DNA of 12,885 nt from CAYIHX01 sp964363305 (GCA_964363305.1 CAYIHX010000073.1:1-12885); one strand, 5' to 3'. Numbered from the stretch's first letter, positions 6,292 through 12,885 are shown. Numbers and translations are program-made. The notes: a model not told the origin generated them from the sequence alone.

Positions 6292-6319
6292 GGCCGGCGT
6301 CTCTCCGTGAGATCCGGCC
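6292..6319. terminator. Strong GC-rich hairpin, likely bidirectional transcription end
   Basis: GGCCGG (6292-6297) pairs with CCGGCC (6314-6319), and the inner TCTC (6300-6303) pairs with GAGA (6309-6312). A pyrimidine-rich TTCTCGCTTTC tail follows on the plus strand. With the adjacent hairpin it probably separates the two convergent genes. Confidence 0.55.
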
Positions 6320-6328
6320 TTCTCGCTT

Positions 6329-7024
6329 TCAGGGGAGAGAGGCGAGCTCTTCTACCGACTTCGCCTTGAGCGGACCGCTCGTGGCCTTTTCGCGCAGGAT
6401 CGTGGAGGCACACTCCCGCTGATAATGATGCCCGGGGAGGATCACGGTATCGTCCGGGAGGGCTTTGAGCCTCTGGAGCGAATTGAACATCTGCTCATTG
6501 TCGCCGTCCTCGAAGTCGGTACGTCCGCAATCCCGAATAAAGAGCGTATCACCAGAGAAAAGGTAATTTTGGTTCGCGACGCTGACCCCATAGCAGCATT
6601 CGCCCAGGCTGTGCCCCGGCGTATGAAGGGTCTCGACCGAAAGGCTTCCGACCTCTATCCGATCGTGATCGGAGACATGATGAATCGCGAAGAGTCGAAG
6701 GATCTCACGAGGAAGACGGTGCTCCTCATGGAGGTGAAAGTGGAGCGGGAGGCTTTTGAACTTGTGGAGAAGACCCGAAAGACCCGCGACATGATCAAAG
6801 TGGGTATGCGTGAGAAAAATTCGGTCGAGGGTGAGGTCGTGCTTTTGGAGGACGTCGAGCACCGGAGTGAGGTTTTTTTGCGGATCGATCCAGGCCACTT
6901 TTCTGGTCCGCCAATCAATCAGCAGATAGACGAAGTTCCGGTGATTGCCGAGCTCGAACTGCGCGATCGGTTCGCCGGGGATGAGGCCTTGAGCTTCTTC
7001 TTGCGCGAGGTGGAGTGGGATCAT
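6329..7024 (-). CDS. MBL-fold metallohydrolase (glyoxalase II/ETHE1-like)
   Basis: This 231-residue metallo-beta-lactamase-fold enzyme carries THTHFDHVAG (His73, His75, Asp77, His78), HTPGHS (His138), SGDTLFIRDCGRTDF (Asp159) and LPGHHY (His199), the complete dinuclear or mononuclear metal set. The GDTLF...GRTDF...LP(D)DT...PGH pattern is closest to hydroxyacylglutathione hydrolases and persulfide dioxygenase (ETHE1) relatives. Substrate choice between S-lactoylglutathione, persulfide and another thioester cannot be read from motifs. The start is ATG at 7022-7024 or the adjacent ATG at 7025-7027; a longer frame to 7303 runs antisense to hmgA and is rejected. No clear Shine-Dalgarno is present. 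The gene is divergent from hmgA, with an 81-base gap. Confidence 0.87.
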   Translation of the reverse strand: MIPLHLAQEEAQGLIPGEPIAQFELGNHRNFVYLLIDWRTRKVAWIDPQKNLTPVLDVLQKHDLTLDRIFLTHTHFDHVAGLSGLLHKFKSLPLHFHLHEEHRLPREILRLFAIHHVSDHDRIEVGSLSVETLHTPGHSLGECCYGVSVANQNYLFSGDTLFIRDCGRTDFEDGDNEQMFNSLQRLKALPDDTVILPGHHYQRECASTILREKATSGPLKAKSVEELASLP

Positions 7025-7105
7025 CATCGGGCACAGTTTCGCCGCAAAATGGAACAATGTCACCTTCTTCTCGACAGCCTTTTTGGGAGTGGTACAGGTG
7101 AGCGC
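7025..7105. promoter_or_regulatory. Divergent intergenic region between the MBL hydrolase and hmgA
   Basis: This 81-base gap must carry the start signals for both genes. AGGTG at about 7096-7100, five bases before the ATG, serves hmgA. I see no clean sigma70 boxes or strong dyad. The region deserves a motif comparison with other hmgA promoters. Confidence 0.4.
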
Positions 7106-8242
7106 ATGAGTAAGACTTCGAACTTTCCCTCTGGTTTTGGCTGGGCCCAGGGCTCCTATACTCGGCAACCTCATGTGGATATTCCTCAGGGGACTTACGA
7201 AGAGGAGCATGGCCGCAACGGCTTTTCTGGGCGGGCAAGTCATCTGTATCATCGGCACCCACCTACGGGCTGGCTGCGCATCGAGGGGCCTCATCGCCCC
7301 CACGCCTATGATGTCGTGAAAATCGAGGGTAAGCCCGAAGGTGAGGCGGAGTGGTTTCTCGGTAACTCGGACGTGCTGATCGGGATCGCGAAACTCTCAA
7401 AGCCGATGAACGTGATTGTCCGTAATGCGGATGGTGATGAAGTCCGCTTCATTCACTTCGGTTCGGGCACGCTTCAGACAGACTACGGTGATGTGGAGTA
7501 CCGGCGAGGGGATTACCTCGTCATTCCTCGCGGAACGAACTATCGCTTCATTCCCAGAGAGGCCAATGTCCAATTGGTGATCGAGTCTCCGACCGAAGTG
7601 GGCCTCCCGGATCGGGGGATGCTCGGTCGACATGCCCAGTTCGATCCCGCCGTGATGCGGGTCCCTCAATTGCCCGGCGAGGAACGAAAAGACGGTGCCA
7701 ACGCTCAGGGCGAGTTCGAGCTGCGCATCAAGCGAGAAGGGGTATGGACGAAGGTTTTTTACCCCTGGAACCCGATGAACGCCGTCGGCTGGAAAGGGGA
7801 TCTCGCGCCCTGGGCGTTGAACGTGGATGACATTCGTCCTATCATTTCGCCGCGCTACCACTTACCGCCCAGCGTACATACGACGTTTCTCGCGCAGAAC
7901 TTCGTGATCTGTTCCTTCTTGCCTCGGCCTCTCGAGAGTGAGCCCGGCGCGATGAAAGTGCCCTTCTATCATCGTAACATCGACTTCGACGAGGTTCTGT
8001 TCTATCACGACGGGAACTTCTTCTCGCGCGAGGGTATTTCGGCCGGTGCGGTGACTTGGCATCCCCAGGGCATCCATCACGGGCCGCACCCAAATGCGGA
8101 AAAGAATGCGGAAGATAAGGCAGAAACAAAAGAGATTGCGGTGATGGTGGATACGAAGCGTCCGCTTCAAGCGTTTCAGGCCGCGAATGCGGTCGAACAT
8201 ACTGAGTACGCCATGAGTTGGCGAGTCGATCAAAAAAGGTAA
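7106..8242 (+). CDS. hmgA: Homogentisate 1,2-dioxygenase (short bacterial form)
   Basis: The enzyme opens the aromatic ring of homogentisate to maleylacetoacetate with Fe(II) and O2, in cytoplasmic tyrosine/phenylalanine breakdown. The 378-residue product is shorter than the roughly 440-residue animal and pseudomonad enzymes but like the form seen in Bacteroidetes. Landmarks are the N-terminal GFGWAQGSYTRQPHVD region, a cupin-like middle with YRRGDYLVIPRGTNYRF (residues 132-148), and the C-terminal iron region VPFYHRNIDFDEVLFYHDG with His289 and Glu296, followed by GIHHGPHP with His325. The ATG at 7106 is supported by AGGTG; an open frame extends upstream to 6425 but only as the antisense of the MBL gene. 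No fumarylacetoacetase or HPPD gene is adjacent. A related role on another gentisate-like substrate is possible. Confidence 0.86.
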   Translation: MSKTSNFPSGFGWAQGSYTRQPHVDIPQGTYEEEHGRNGFSGRASHLYHRHPPTGWLRIEGPHRPHAYDVVKIEGKPEGEAEWFLGNSDVLIGIAKLSKPMNVIVRNADGDEVRFIHFGSGTLQTDYGDVEYRRGDYLVIPRGTNYRFIPREANVQLVIESPTEVGLPDRGMLGRHAQFDPAVMRVPQLPGEERKDGANAQGEFELRIKREGVWTKVFYPWNPMNAVGWKGDLAPWALNVDDIRPIISPRYHLPPSVHTTFLAQNFVICSFLPRPLESEPGAMKVPFYHRNIDFDEVLFYHDGNFFSREGISAGAVTWHPQGIHHGPHPNAEKNAEDKAETKEIAVMVDTKRPLQAFQAANAVEHTEYAMSWRVDQKR

Positions 8243-8253
8243 GAGAGCACCCC

Positions 8254-8976
8254 ATGAAGACACTTTCGGAGTTCAACGGATTTACACTGAAGGCCGTTCT
8301 GGCCACCCAGTTGGAGCTTACTCAAGCCGGGAAGACCGCCGAAGAGTTGGTCGCCGGCATCGGAGAGAAGCACAAGGCCGAGGGCGATAAGCTGAAGTGG
8401 CTGCTGCAGGCGCTGGATATGGCGAAGAGCCAGATTCAGAAGCTCAAGCGAGTGCTCGTGTTGCAGCCTGCGGAAGGCGAGAAGGCCCCCCAGGGCGCGC
8501 TTGCGATCGAAGGTCTTTTGTATCTTGTGGAGTTCTTCCCTGATGGATCCAGACCCATGGGTCGTCCGGAACACGGTGACAGGGGTGGACGCGGTGGCCG
8601 CGATGGTAAGAAAAAAGGTGGTCGTGATGACAAGCGTGGCGGAGGGGCCGGAGGCGGACGTGGACCGCGTCGCGATGCGCCTGCGCCGACTCCCGTTGCT
8701 GGCGGTGCTCCTGGAAAGATCATTGTGAATCCCCCGGGCGATCGTCCCGCTGCTGCCGCTCATCCGGCGCGGGCGCCTCAGCCCCCGCGCGAACCACGCC
8801 CACCGCGTGAGCCTCGTGCGCCGAGAGAACCTCGAGTGGAAGAGCCACCGAAGCCCTACGTGCCGAGCGGAAAGCCCGCGCTCCTGAAGCCGCGTTCAGC
8901 GGTCGAGGTCACTGCGTCCGTTCCGGTTTCCGAGGCGACGAGTTCTCCACAAGAGACGAGCGGTCCGCAAGAATAG
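8254..8976 (+). CDS. Arg/Gly- and Pro-rich hypothetical protein with helical N-terminus
   Basis: This is a 240-residue protein beginning at ATG 8254, 11 bases after the hmgA stop, so probably cotranscribed with it. Residues about 1-95 (MKTLSEFNGFTLKAVLATQL and onward) form a compact, mostly helical charged domain that I cannot name. Residues about 100-140 are an RGG/GGR-rich segment (GRGGRDGKKKGGRDDKRGGG). Residues about 165-200 are Pro/Arg-rich with a PREPR repeat (about four copies), and the rest is low-complexity. RGG tracts in known proteins bind RNA or form disordered assemblies, which suggests nucleic-acid binding, but this is inference from composition. The tail is highly GC-rich. It converges with nadA, with five bases between stop codons. 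Confidence 0.82.
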   Translation: MKTLSEFNGFTLKAVLATQLELTQAGKTAEELVAGIGEKHKAEGDKLKWLLQALDMAKSQIQKLKRVLVLQPAEGEKAPQGALAIEGLLYLVEFFPDGSRPMGRPEHGDRGGRGGRDGKKKGGRDDKRGGGAGGGRGPRRDAPAPTPVAGGAPGKIIVNPPGDRPAAAAHPARAPQPPREPRPPREPRAPREPRVEEPPKPYVPSGKPALLKPRSAVEVTASVPVSEATSSPQETSGPQE

Positions 8977-8981
8977 GCCTC

Positions 8982-9962
8982 TCAATTTTCATGAATTCTT
9001 GACCACTCCATCATTCGTTCGAGCGGCTTGAGGGCCCGTAAGCGCAGCTCTTCCGGCAGGGTGAGCTCAGGGACCTCGTCTCGCAGGCACCGCGCGATTT
9101 TTTCGAGGGTGTTGAGCTTCATGAACGGACATTCGTTGCAGGCGCAATGACCGTTGGGCGGCGCCGGGATCAGCTCCTTGCCCGGGGCCCGCTTGCGCAT
9201 CTGATGGAGGATTCCTGCTTCCGTCGCGACGATGAAAGTCTTTTTTTGGCTTGTTTCCACATATTTTAAAAGCGCTGAGGTGCTGCCGATGAAGTCGGCT
9301 CTGCTGAGAAGCGATTCCTCGCATTCCGGATGAGCGACCAATTCCGCCTCGGGGTGAAGTACTTTGAGCTGCACGATTTTTTTTTCGGAGAAGGTTTCGT
9401 GCACGATGCAGGCGCCCTGCCAAAGCACGAGCTCGCGGCCGGTTTGCTTGGCGACCCAGGCGCCGAGGTTGCGATCCGGCGCGAAAATAATTCCGCGATC
9501 CCTCGGGATTCGCTCGACGATTTTCACGGCGTTCGAACTGGTGCAGATCACATCGCTTTGGGCTTTGATGGCGGCTGAACAGTTGATGTACGAGACGACG
9601 AAGTGGTCCGGGTGCTGGGCACGGAAGCGCGCAAAGGCTTCGGGTGGGCAGGAATCGGAAAGCGAGCAGCCGGCTCGGAGGTCGGGCATCACCACTTTAC
9701 GCGACGGGTTTAAAATTTTGGCGCCCTCAGCCATGAAATGAACGCCCGCGAAGCAGATCAAATCGGCCTGAGTTTTTTGCGCAAAACGAGCCAGCTCGAG
9801 ACTATCGCCGACGAAGTCAGCCACATCTTGAATGTCGGGCTCTTGATAGTAATGTGCTAAAATGACAGCATTTTTTTGCTTCTTGAGGCGGTCAATTTGA
9901 TCGAAGAGATCGAGCGCCTCTGTAGTTGATCTTTTTTGTCTAGATGAAGAGAAGGCATCCAC
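8982..9962 (-). CDS. nadA: Quinolinate synthase A (4Fe-4S)
   Basis: NadA condenses iminoaspartate (from NadB) with dihydroxyacetone phosphate to form quinolinate in de novo NAD synthesis. The 326-residue protein has the family pattern: AVILAHYYQEPDIQDVADFVGDSLELAR near the start, GVHFMAEGAKIL, and the cluster cysteines in AGCSLSDSC (Cys99), GACIVHE (Cys185) and CNECPFMKLNT (Cys278), with an extra CACNEC pair nearby as in many NadA proteins. The start is a GTG at 9960-9962; an in-frame stop lies only a few codons upstream and no ATG precedes the conserved core. The Shine-Dalgarno is poor. A 14-bp palindrome lies 24 bases upstream. No nadB or nadC is in the window. Confidence 0.96.
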   Translation of the reverse strand: MDAFSSSRQKRSTTEALDLFDQIDRLKKQKNAVILAHYYQEPDIQDVADFVGDSLELARFAQKTQADLICFAGVHFMAEGAKILNPSRKVVMPDLRAGCSLSDSCPPEAFARFRAQHPDHFVVSYINCSAAIKAQSDVICTSSNAVKIVERIPRDRGIIFAPDRNLGAWVAKQTGRELVLWQGACIVHETFSEKKIVQLKVLHPEAELVAHPECEESLLSRADFIGSTSALLKYVETSQKKTFIVATEAGILHQMRKRAPGKELIPAPPNGHCACNECPFMKLNTLEKIARCLRDEVPELTLPEELRLRALKPLERMMEWSRIHEN

Positions 9963-9985
9963 GCCCCGGAGGTATCATCGTTTTC

Positions 9986-9999
9986 GATGGTGCACCATC
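9986..9999. promoter_or_regulatory. Perfect 14-bp palindrome upstream of nadA (possible operator)
   Basis: GATGGTGCACCATC reads identically on both strands and lies 23 bases upstream of the nadA GTG, in the divergent gap to the small gene at 10089. Its size and symmetry fit the operator of a dimeric repressor. A second dyad, 9975-9981 with 9985-9991 (stem ATCATCG/CGATGGT, one wobble), overlaps it and could form a leader hairpin on the nadA transcript. Confidence 0.45.
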
Positions 10000-10088
10000 C
10001 ATGTCTCGGTTAGAGGCGGCATGTGCTCAAGGCAATCCTACAAAAGTGGCAAGACAGTGGCATGAAGACTCTCAAGCGAGGGCCGGCC

Positions 10089-10334
10089 ATGCGAGTGATC
10101 TTCTTTTATCCCGGCGAAGAGGGGACCTACATCGATCACGCCTACGTGACGTTGTTCGAGAACGGCATCGTTCATATCCAGTCGAGCCAGGAAGAGACGA
10201 CTACGCATTTGCAGAACTGCGAAATTCTCTGGCGCTTTGAAACCGAAGCGGAAGAGCGTACTCCGAAGGTGCGTCTCTTGAAGCCAAAACCCGCTCCGAT
10301 CAAGCCAGAGGTCGAGCGATCGCCCGAACACTGA
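10089..10334 (+). CDS. Small hypothetical protein
   Basis: This protein, of 81 residues from the ATG at 10089, begins MRVIFFYPGEEGTYIDHAYV and continues through LFENGIVHIQSSQEETTTHLQNCEILWRF. That is a short alternating-strand pattern with a charged Pro/Lys tail. I do not recognise it. The start at 10089 has GAGGG at suitable spacing; an ATG at 10062 and GTG at 10023 are also in frame but lack such signals. It has no signal peptide or membrane segment, so it is likely cytoplasmic. The stop is only about 15 bases before the TPP riboswitch, so either the riboswitch transcript starts within this gene or the gene is cotranscribed with it. Confidence 0.65.
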   Translation: MRVIFFYPGEEGTYIDHAYVTLFENGIVHIQSSQEETTTHLQNCEILWRFETEAEERTPKVRLLKPKPAPIKPEVERSPEH

Positions 10335-10348
10335 GGTTTGAGCGAAAC

Positions 10349-10474
10349 CATCATGGGGTGTCGGGGTGAATTTCCTCGGCTGAGATGCTCGAACGAGCGG
10401 ACCCTGGGTCGATTCCCGTAGTTTCGGAGATCGGCCCGCACCTGATCCGGATCATGCCGGCGGAGGGATCGATG
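10349..10474 (+). ncRNA. TPP (THI-box) riboswitch upstream of thiB
   Basis: The sequence shows the TPP aptamer signatures in order: GGGGTG at 10355-10360; a P3 stem CGGGG (10362-10366) with CCTCG (10374-10378); the CTGAGA box at 10380-10385; ACCC at 10401-10404, pairing with GGGT of the first box; and the pyrophosphate-arm core ACCTGATCC...GGATCATGCCGGC at 10440-10461, ending in GGAGGGA. Two extra stems are present: GCTC/GAGC (10387-10390, 10395-10398), and an 8-bp stem 10406-10413 with 10430-10437 inserted between ACCC and the core, which is longer than in thiM-type switches. A likely P1 pairs CATC (10349-10352) with GATG (10471-10474). When TPP binds, the Shine-Dalgarno GGAGGG (10462-10467) would be held in the aptamer, repressing translation of thiB. 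Confidence 0.92.
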
Positions 10475-11494
10475 TTCCGATTGTTATTTCCCCTGATTCT
10501 CTGTGTTGTTTTTTCGGATTGCACTCGGGGGGAGCGCCCGGCCCCTCCTTCTTTGCGAGTGCTGACGCACGATTCATTCGCCTCGAAGTCGGGCCTCGGC
10601 CCGATCCTCGCGCGCGAGTTTGAAGCGCGTTGCGGGGTTCCGCTCTCGTACGTCGTCGTGGGGGATTCAGGACAGATTCTCAATCGCCTTCTGCTCGACG
10701 ACAAACGCGGCGATGCATCCGCGGATATCGCATTGGGGTTTGATCAGATTCATTGGAAGAGTTTCGCCCCTCATCTGATCTCGATTCATGAGATCCGCGA
10801 ACCTCTGACTCCCGAGGCAGCAAGGGCTCCTCGCTCCGAAGGTTTTGTTCCCTACGATACGGGCTTCTTCGGTTGGATGCTCGATGAGGAAGCATGGAAG
10901 AAGACTGGACAGCAGGTCCCCGCACGCTGGGGCGAGCTGGTTCGGCTCCCTTTGGGGCGTTGGCTGGTGCTTGAAGATCCTCGAACCTCGACGCCGGGAT
11001 TTGCTTGGCTGGCATCGGTTCGGGAATTTGTTCCCGCGGCTGCCCGAGGCGGGTTTTTTCGTGCATTGAAGGAGCGAACGCTCACGCTGACTCCCGGCTG
11101 GAGCCAAGCCTACGGACTTTTTCTCGATGGAAAAGCGCCTCTGGTTTTCAGTTATCTGACGAGCCAGGCCTATCACCGGGAAGAAGCGCCTCAGTCGAAG
11201 CGTTACCGGGCGCTGGTTCTCGATGATGCCGCTCTCTTGCAGATCGAGGGCGCGGGCTGGATTGGCCTTTCGAAGGCGGAGAAGGAGTGGGGGAGATGTT
11301 TCTTCGGCGTGCTTCTGGGAGAAGCTGTGCAGCAGGCTTTGCCCCAGAAGCAGTGGATGATGCCGGCCCGGAAGGGAGTGCGCTTGCCGAAGAGTTTTGA
11401 GCTTTTGCCTCGTCCCTCGAAGATCATCGAGGTGGGGCCGACCGTCGTTGAAGAGCAGGCTTGGCTTTCCGAGTGGCGAGCCTCCTTGCGATGA
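10472..11494 (+). CDS. thiB: ThiB-like thiamine/TPP ABC transporter substrate-binding protein
   Basis: This is a 340-residue periplasmic binding protein. The ATG at 10472 is four bases after GGAGGG. Upstream in-frame codons lie inside the riboswitch, so the longer frame is rejected. The N-terminus MFRLLFPLILCVVF is a signal sequence, followed by SDC at residues 15-17, a non-canonical lipobox that may or may not be lipidated. ThiB-family marks are LRVLTHDSFASKSGLG near residue 28-42, EFEARCG, GDSGQILNRLLLD near 64-75, ADIALGFDQ near 84-92 and FVPYDTGFFGWMLD near 125-138. It captures thiamine or its phosphates for the adjacent permease. The riboswitch in its leader independently supports thiamine as the ligand. 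Its stop overlaps the next start by ATGA. Confidence 0.92.
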   Translation: MFRLLFPLILCVVFSDCTRGERPAPPSLRVLTHDSFASKSGLGPILAREFEARCGVPLSYVVVGDSGQILNRLLLDDKRGDASADIALGFDQIHWKSFAPHLISIHEIREPLTPEAARAPRSEGFVPYDTGFFGWMLDEEAWKKTGQQVPARWGELVRLPLGRWLVLEDPRTSTPGFAWLASVREFVPAAARGGFFRALKERTLTLTPGWSQAYGLFLDGKAPLVFSYLTSQAYHREEAPQSKRYRALVLDDAALLQIEGAGWIGLSKAEKEWGRCFFGVLLGEAVQQALPQKQWMMPARKGVRLPKSFELLPRPSKIIEVGPTVVEEQAWLSEWRASLR

Positions 11495-12885
11495 GGGCCA
11501 CCGCTACTCAGATCCTCTTCGAGCCGGTGCTCGTGGAGGCGGCCCGCATGAGCTTTGCCTTTGGGCTCGCTGCCACGAGCTTGAGCTTTTTTCTAGGGAC
11601 TCCGGCCGGTCTGTGGCTCGGACGCGTTGCGCCCGTGGGTGGGTGGCGTCGAGTGTGGGAGACCGCGCTCGGCTGGCCTTTCTTGGTTTCCTCGAGCGTG
11701 GCTGGTCTCGCGGGGATCGAGCTGCTCGGGGGAACTCGGTGGGCGTACCGGTTTGAAGGTGTCGTCTTCATGATGGTGCTGATCAACGCCCCATGGATTG
11801 CGCTTCGACTGGCGCAGGCACGCGCCATGGTGAACCCTCATCTTCTGGAGCAGGCACGGGTGCTCGGTGCTGGGTTCTTCGCGAGCTTTCGCTTCGTTGT
11901 TTTTCCCGGCGTGGTATCGGCGGCGGCGTTGGCCGCGCTCGAGGTTTACCTTATTTGCAGTTCGAGCATGGCCTTGGTGATGCTCCTCGGCGGCGGGCCC
12001 CCCATCGAGACTCTCGAAGTCGTTTTGTATTCTCGCTTACGGAGCGGATTCTTTGAACCCTCCGCCCTGTTGGCGACGCTTTTCTGGGTGGTCGTCGTTT
12101 ATTCTCCCGCTTGGATCGGGCTGTCCCGGCTTTCTCGTCGTTTGGAGACGCTTCTCCCAGTCGGAGTTCAATCCGAGGGGTCGCGCCCGGGGCGCGTGGC
12201 GCAAGCGGGGGTGTTGGCGCTCTCGGCAATGTCATTGGCTCCTTGGATTTGGATCACCTGTCGGGGGCTCTGGCTGGGGAGGCAGCTCCGGCCAGAGACT
12301 TGGGGGGCCTTCGCTGGGAGTTTGGCGATGAGTTTGGCCGTCGCACTGAGCGTCGCGGCTGGGACCGTGCTTTTGGTGCTCGCTATTTTTACACATCCTC
12401 GGATGAGTCGGAGCGGGGTCGTTCGGTGGGTGGCGGGTTCCGTCATGGCTTCGGCGGTTCCGCCGATGCTTTTTGCGCTGATTTTTCTCGCCACCTTCAT
12501 TCGATTCTTTGATTTTTTTTCCTATCCGTTGCCGACGTTGAGTCTGCTCCTGCTCTGGGCTCATTTGCCATTTGCTTTGCGCGCTTTGGCGCCCTGGGCA
12601 CTGACTCGCGCGGATCGATTGCTGGAGGCCGCGCAAGTCTTAGGAGCTTCTCCGCGCCGCGCCTGGGTAGTGGTGGAATGGCCGCGCTGGCGGGCCGGCA
12701 TCGCCTCCACGTTTGGGGTGCTCGTGTCGCTGCTGCTCGGTGAAAGCGCGTTGACCTGGCTTTTTTCCAACAGCGACGGCGTGCCCTGGGTGACGTTGCT
12801 TCTGGCTCGTTGGGGGGGGCAATACCAACTCGAGGCCGCGCGTTTCGGGGTTGCGGCCCTTCTGTCGGTGAGCGCGGTCATTTAC
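11491..12885 (+). CDS. thiP: ThiP-like thiamine ABC transporter permease (3' end outside window)
   Basis: The frame opens with ATG at 11491, overlapping the thiB stop in an ATGA junction, and stays open through the last base. This gives 465 residues with no stop, so the gene is truncated at the right edge. The product is highly hydrophobic, with two copies of a MetI-type permease domain. The ATPase-contact EAA loops are EQARVLGAGFFASFRFVVFPG from residue 120 and EAAQVLGASPRRAWVVVEWP from residue 379. This double-domain layout and size (about 530 residues are usual for ThiP) fit the single-chain permease that works with ThiB and the ATPase ThiQ. ThiQ is expected beyond the edge. The frame is easily missed because it has no stop codon within the window. 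Confidence 0.9.
   Translation, partial: MRATATQILFEPVLVEAARMSFAFGLAATSLSFFLGTPAGLWLGRVAPVGGWRRVWETALGWPFLVSSSVAGLAGIELLGGTRWAYRFEGVVFMMVLINAPWIALRLAQARAMVNPHLLEQARVLGAGFFASFRFVVFPGVVSAAALAALEVYLICSSSMALVMLLGGGPPIETLEVVLYSRLRSGFFEPSALLATLFWVVVVYSPAWIGLSRLSRRLETLLPVGVQSEGSRPGRVAQAGVLALSAMSLAPWIWITCRGLWLGRQLRPETWGAFAGSLAMSLAVALSVAAGTVLLVLAIFTHPRMSRSGVVRWVAGSVMASAVPPMLFALIFLATFIRFFDFFSYPLPTLSLLLLWAHLPFALRALAPWALTRADRLLEAAQVLGASPRRAWVVVEWPRWRAGIASTFGVLVSLLLGESALTWLFSNSDGVPWVTLLLARWGGQYQLEAARFGVAALLSVSAVIY

Noticed and set aside
6425..7105. Long N-terminal extension of the hmgA frame, giving a 605-residue protein
   Set aside because: The first 227 codons lie antisense to the well-supported MBL-fold gene. 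The homologous HmgA part starts at the ATG at 7106, which has a Shine-Dalgarno.
7028..7303. N-terminal extension of the MBL hydrolase frame
   Set aside because: It is antisense to hmgA and lacks family similarity. The conserved fold begins after the ATG at 7022-7024 or 7025-7027.
8230..8763. Minus-strand ORF opposite the RGG-rich gene
   Set aside because: It is the complement of a GC-rich low-complexity region. It is Ser/Arg/Leu-rich, has no motif, and overlaps a better-supported gene.
10385..10471. Upstream start of the thiB frame
   Set aside because: These codons are the TPP riboswitch (the ATG lies within CTGAGATG). The ATG at 10472 has a strong Shine-Dalgarno and begins a signal sequence.
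1..12885. tRNA or rRNA genes
   Set aside because: I saw no CCA-ended cloverleaf-like segment or conserved rRNA stretch by eye. A tRNAscan-SE run would be the decisive test.

Overview
This 12.9 kb window is a chromosomal segment of moderately high GC (my estimate is well over 50 percent). It most resembles a member of the Bdellovibrionota or another former deltaproteobacterial lineage. That placement is an inference. It rests on the HNH endonuclease family seen here (helical N-terminus, Pro/Ala linker, C-terminal HNH), the secreted Cys-containing pentapeptide protein, the Arg/Gly-rich tail protein, and several small secreted proteins without familiar names. No rRNA or other phylogenetic marker is present.

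Layout, left to right. (1) 1-729: the 3' end of a secreted, Cys-rich FG-GAP-like protein that starts off the window. (2) 730-2422: an accessory-looking block holding a perfect 15-nt palindrome, a 17-nt tandem duplication, a very AT-rich leader with an 11-bp inverted repeat, a 370-aa HNH endonuclease gene, and a second palindrome cluster that includes a perfect 11-bp-arm hairpin. (3) 2423-5466: a secreted pentapeptide-repeat protein converging with a secreted hypothetical protein, a CysZ/EI24-like membrane protein, and a divergent secreted hypothetical protein. (4) 5562-6230: a secreted SRPBCC/START-like protein, then a hairpin-rich convergent intergenic region. (5) 6329-8976: a glyoxalase II-like metallo-beta-lactamase-fold hydrolase, divergent from a homogentisate 1,2-dioxygenase gene that is followed closely by an Arg/Gly-rich, probably disordered protein. 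(6) 8982-9962: nadA (quinolinate synthase) on the minus strand, with a perfect 14-bp palindrome just upstream. (7) 10089-12885: a small conserved-looking protein, then a TPP riboswitch, a ThiB-like thiamine-binding protein and a ThiP-like two-domain permease that runs off the right edge.

Metabolic content: tyrosine/phenylalanine ring cleavage (hmgA), de novo NAD synthesis (nadA) and riboswitch-controlled uptake of thiamine or its phosphates (thiB-thiP; an ATPase gene, thiQ, would be expected just beyond the right edge). The two most interesting features are the TPP riboswitch and the HNH block. The riboswitch's conserved 3' core is itself the Shine-Dalgarno sequence, and its likely closing stem reaches the start codon. 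The HNH gene sits between palindromes and behind an AT-rich leader, which could be a repeated selfish element.
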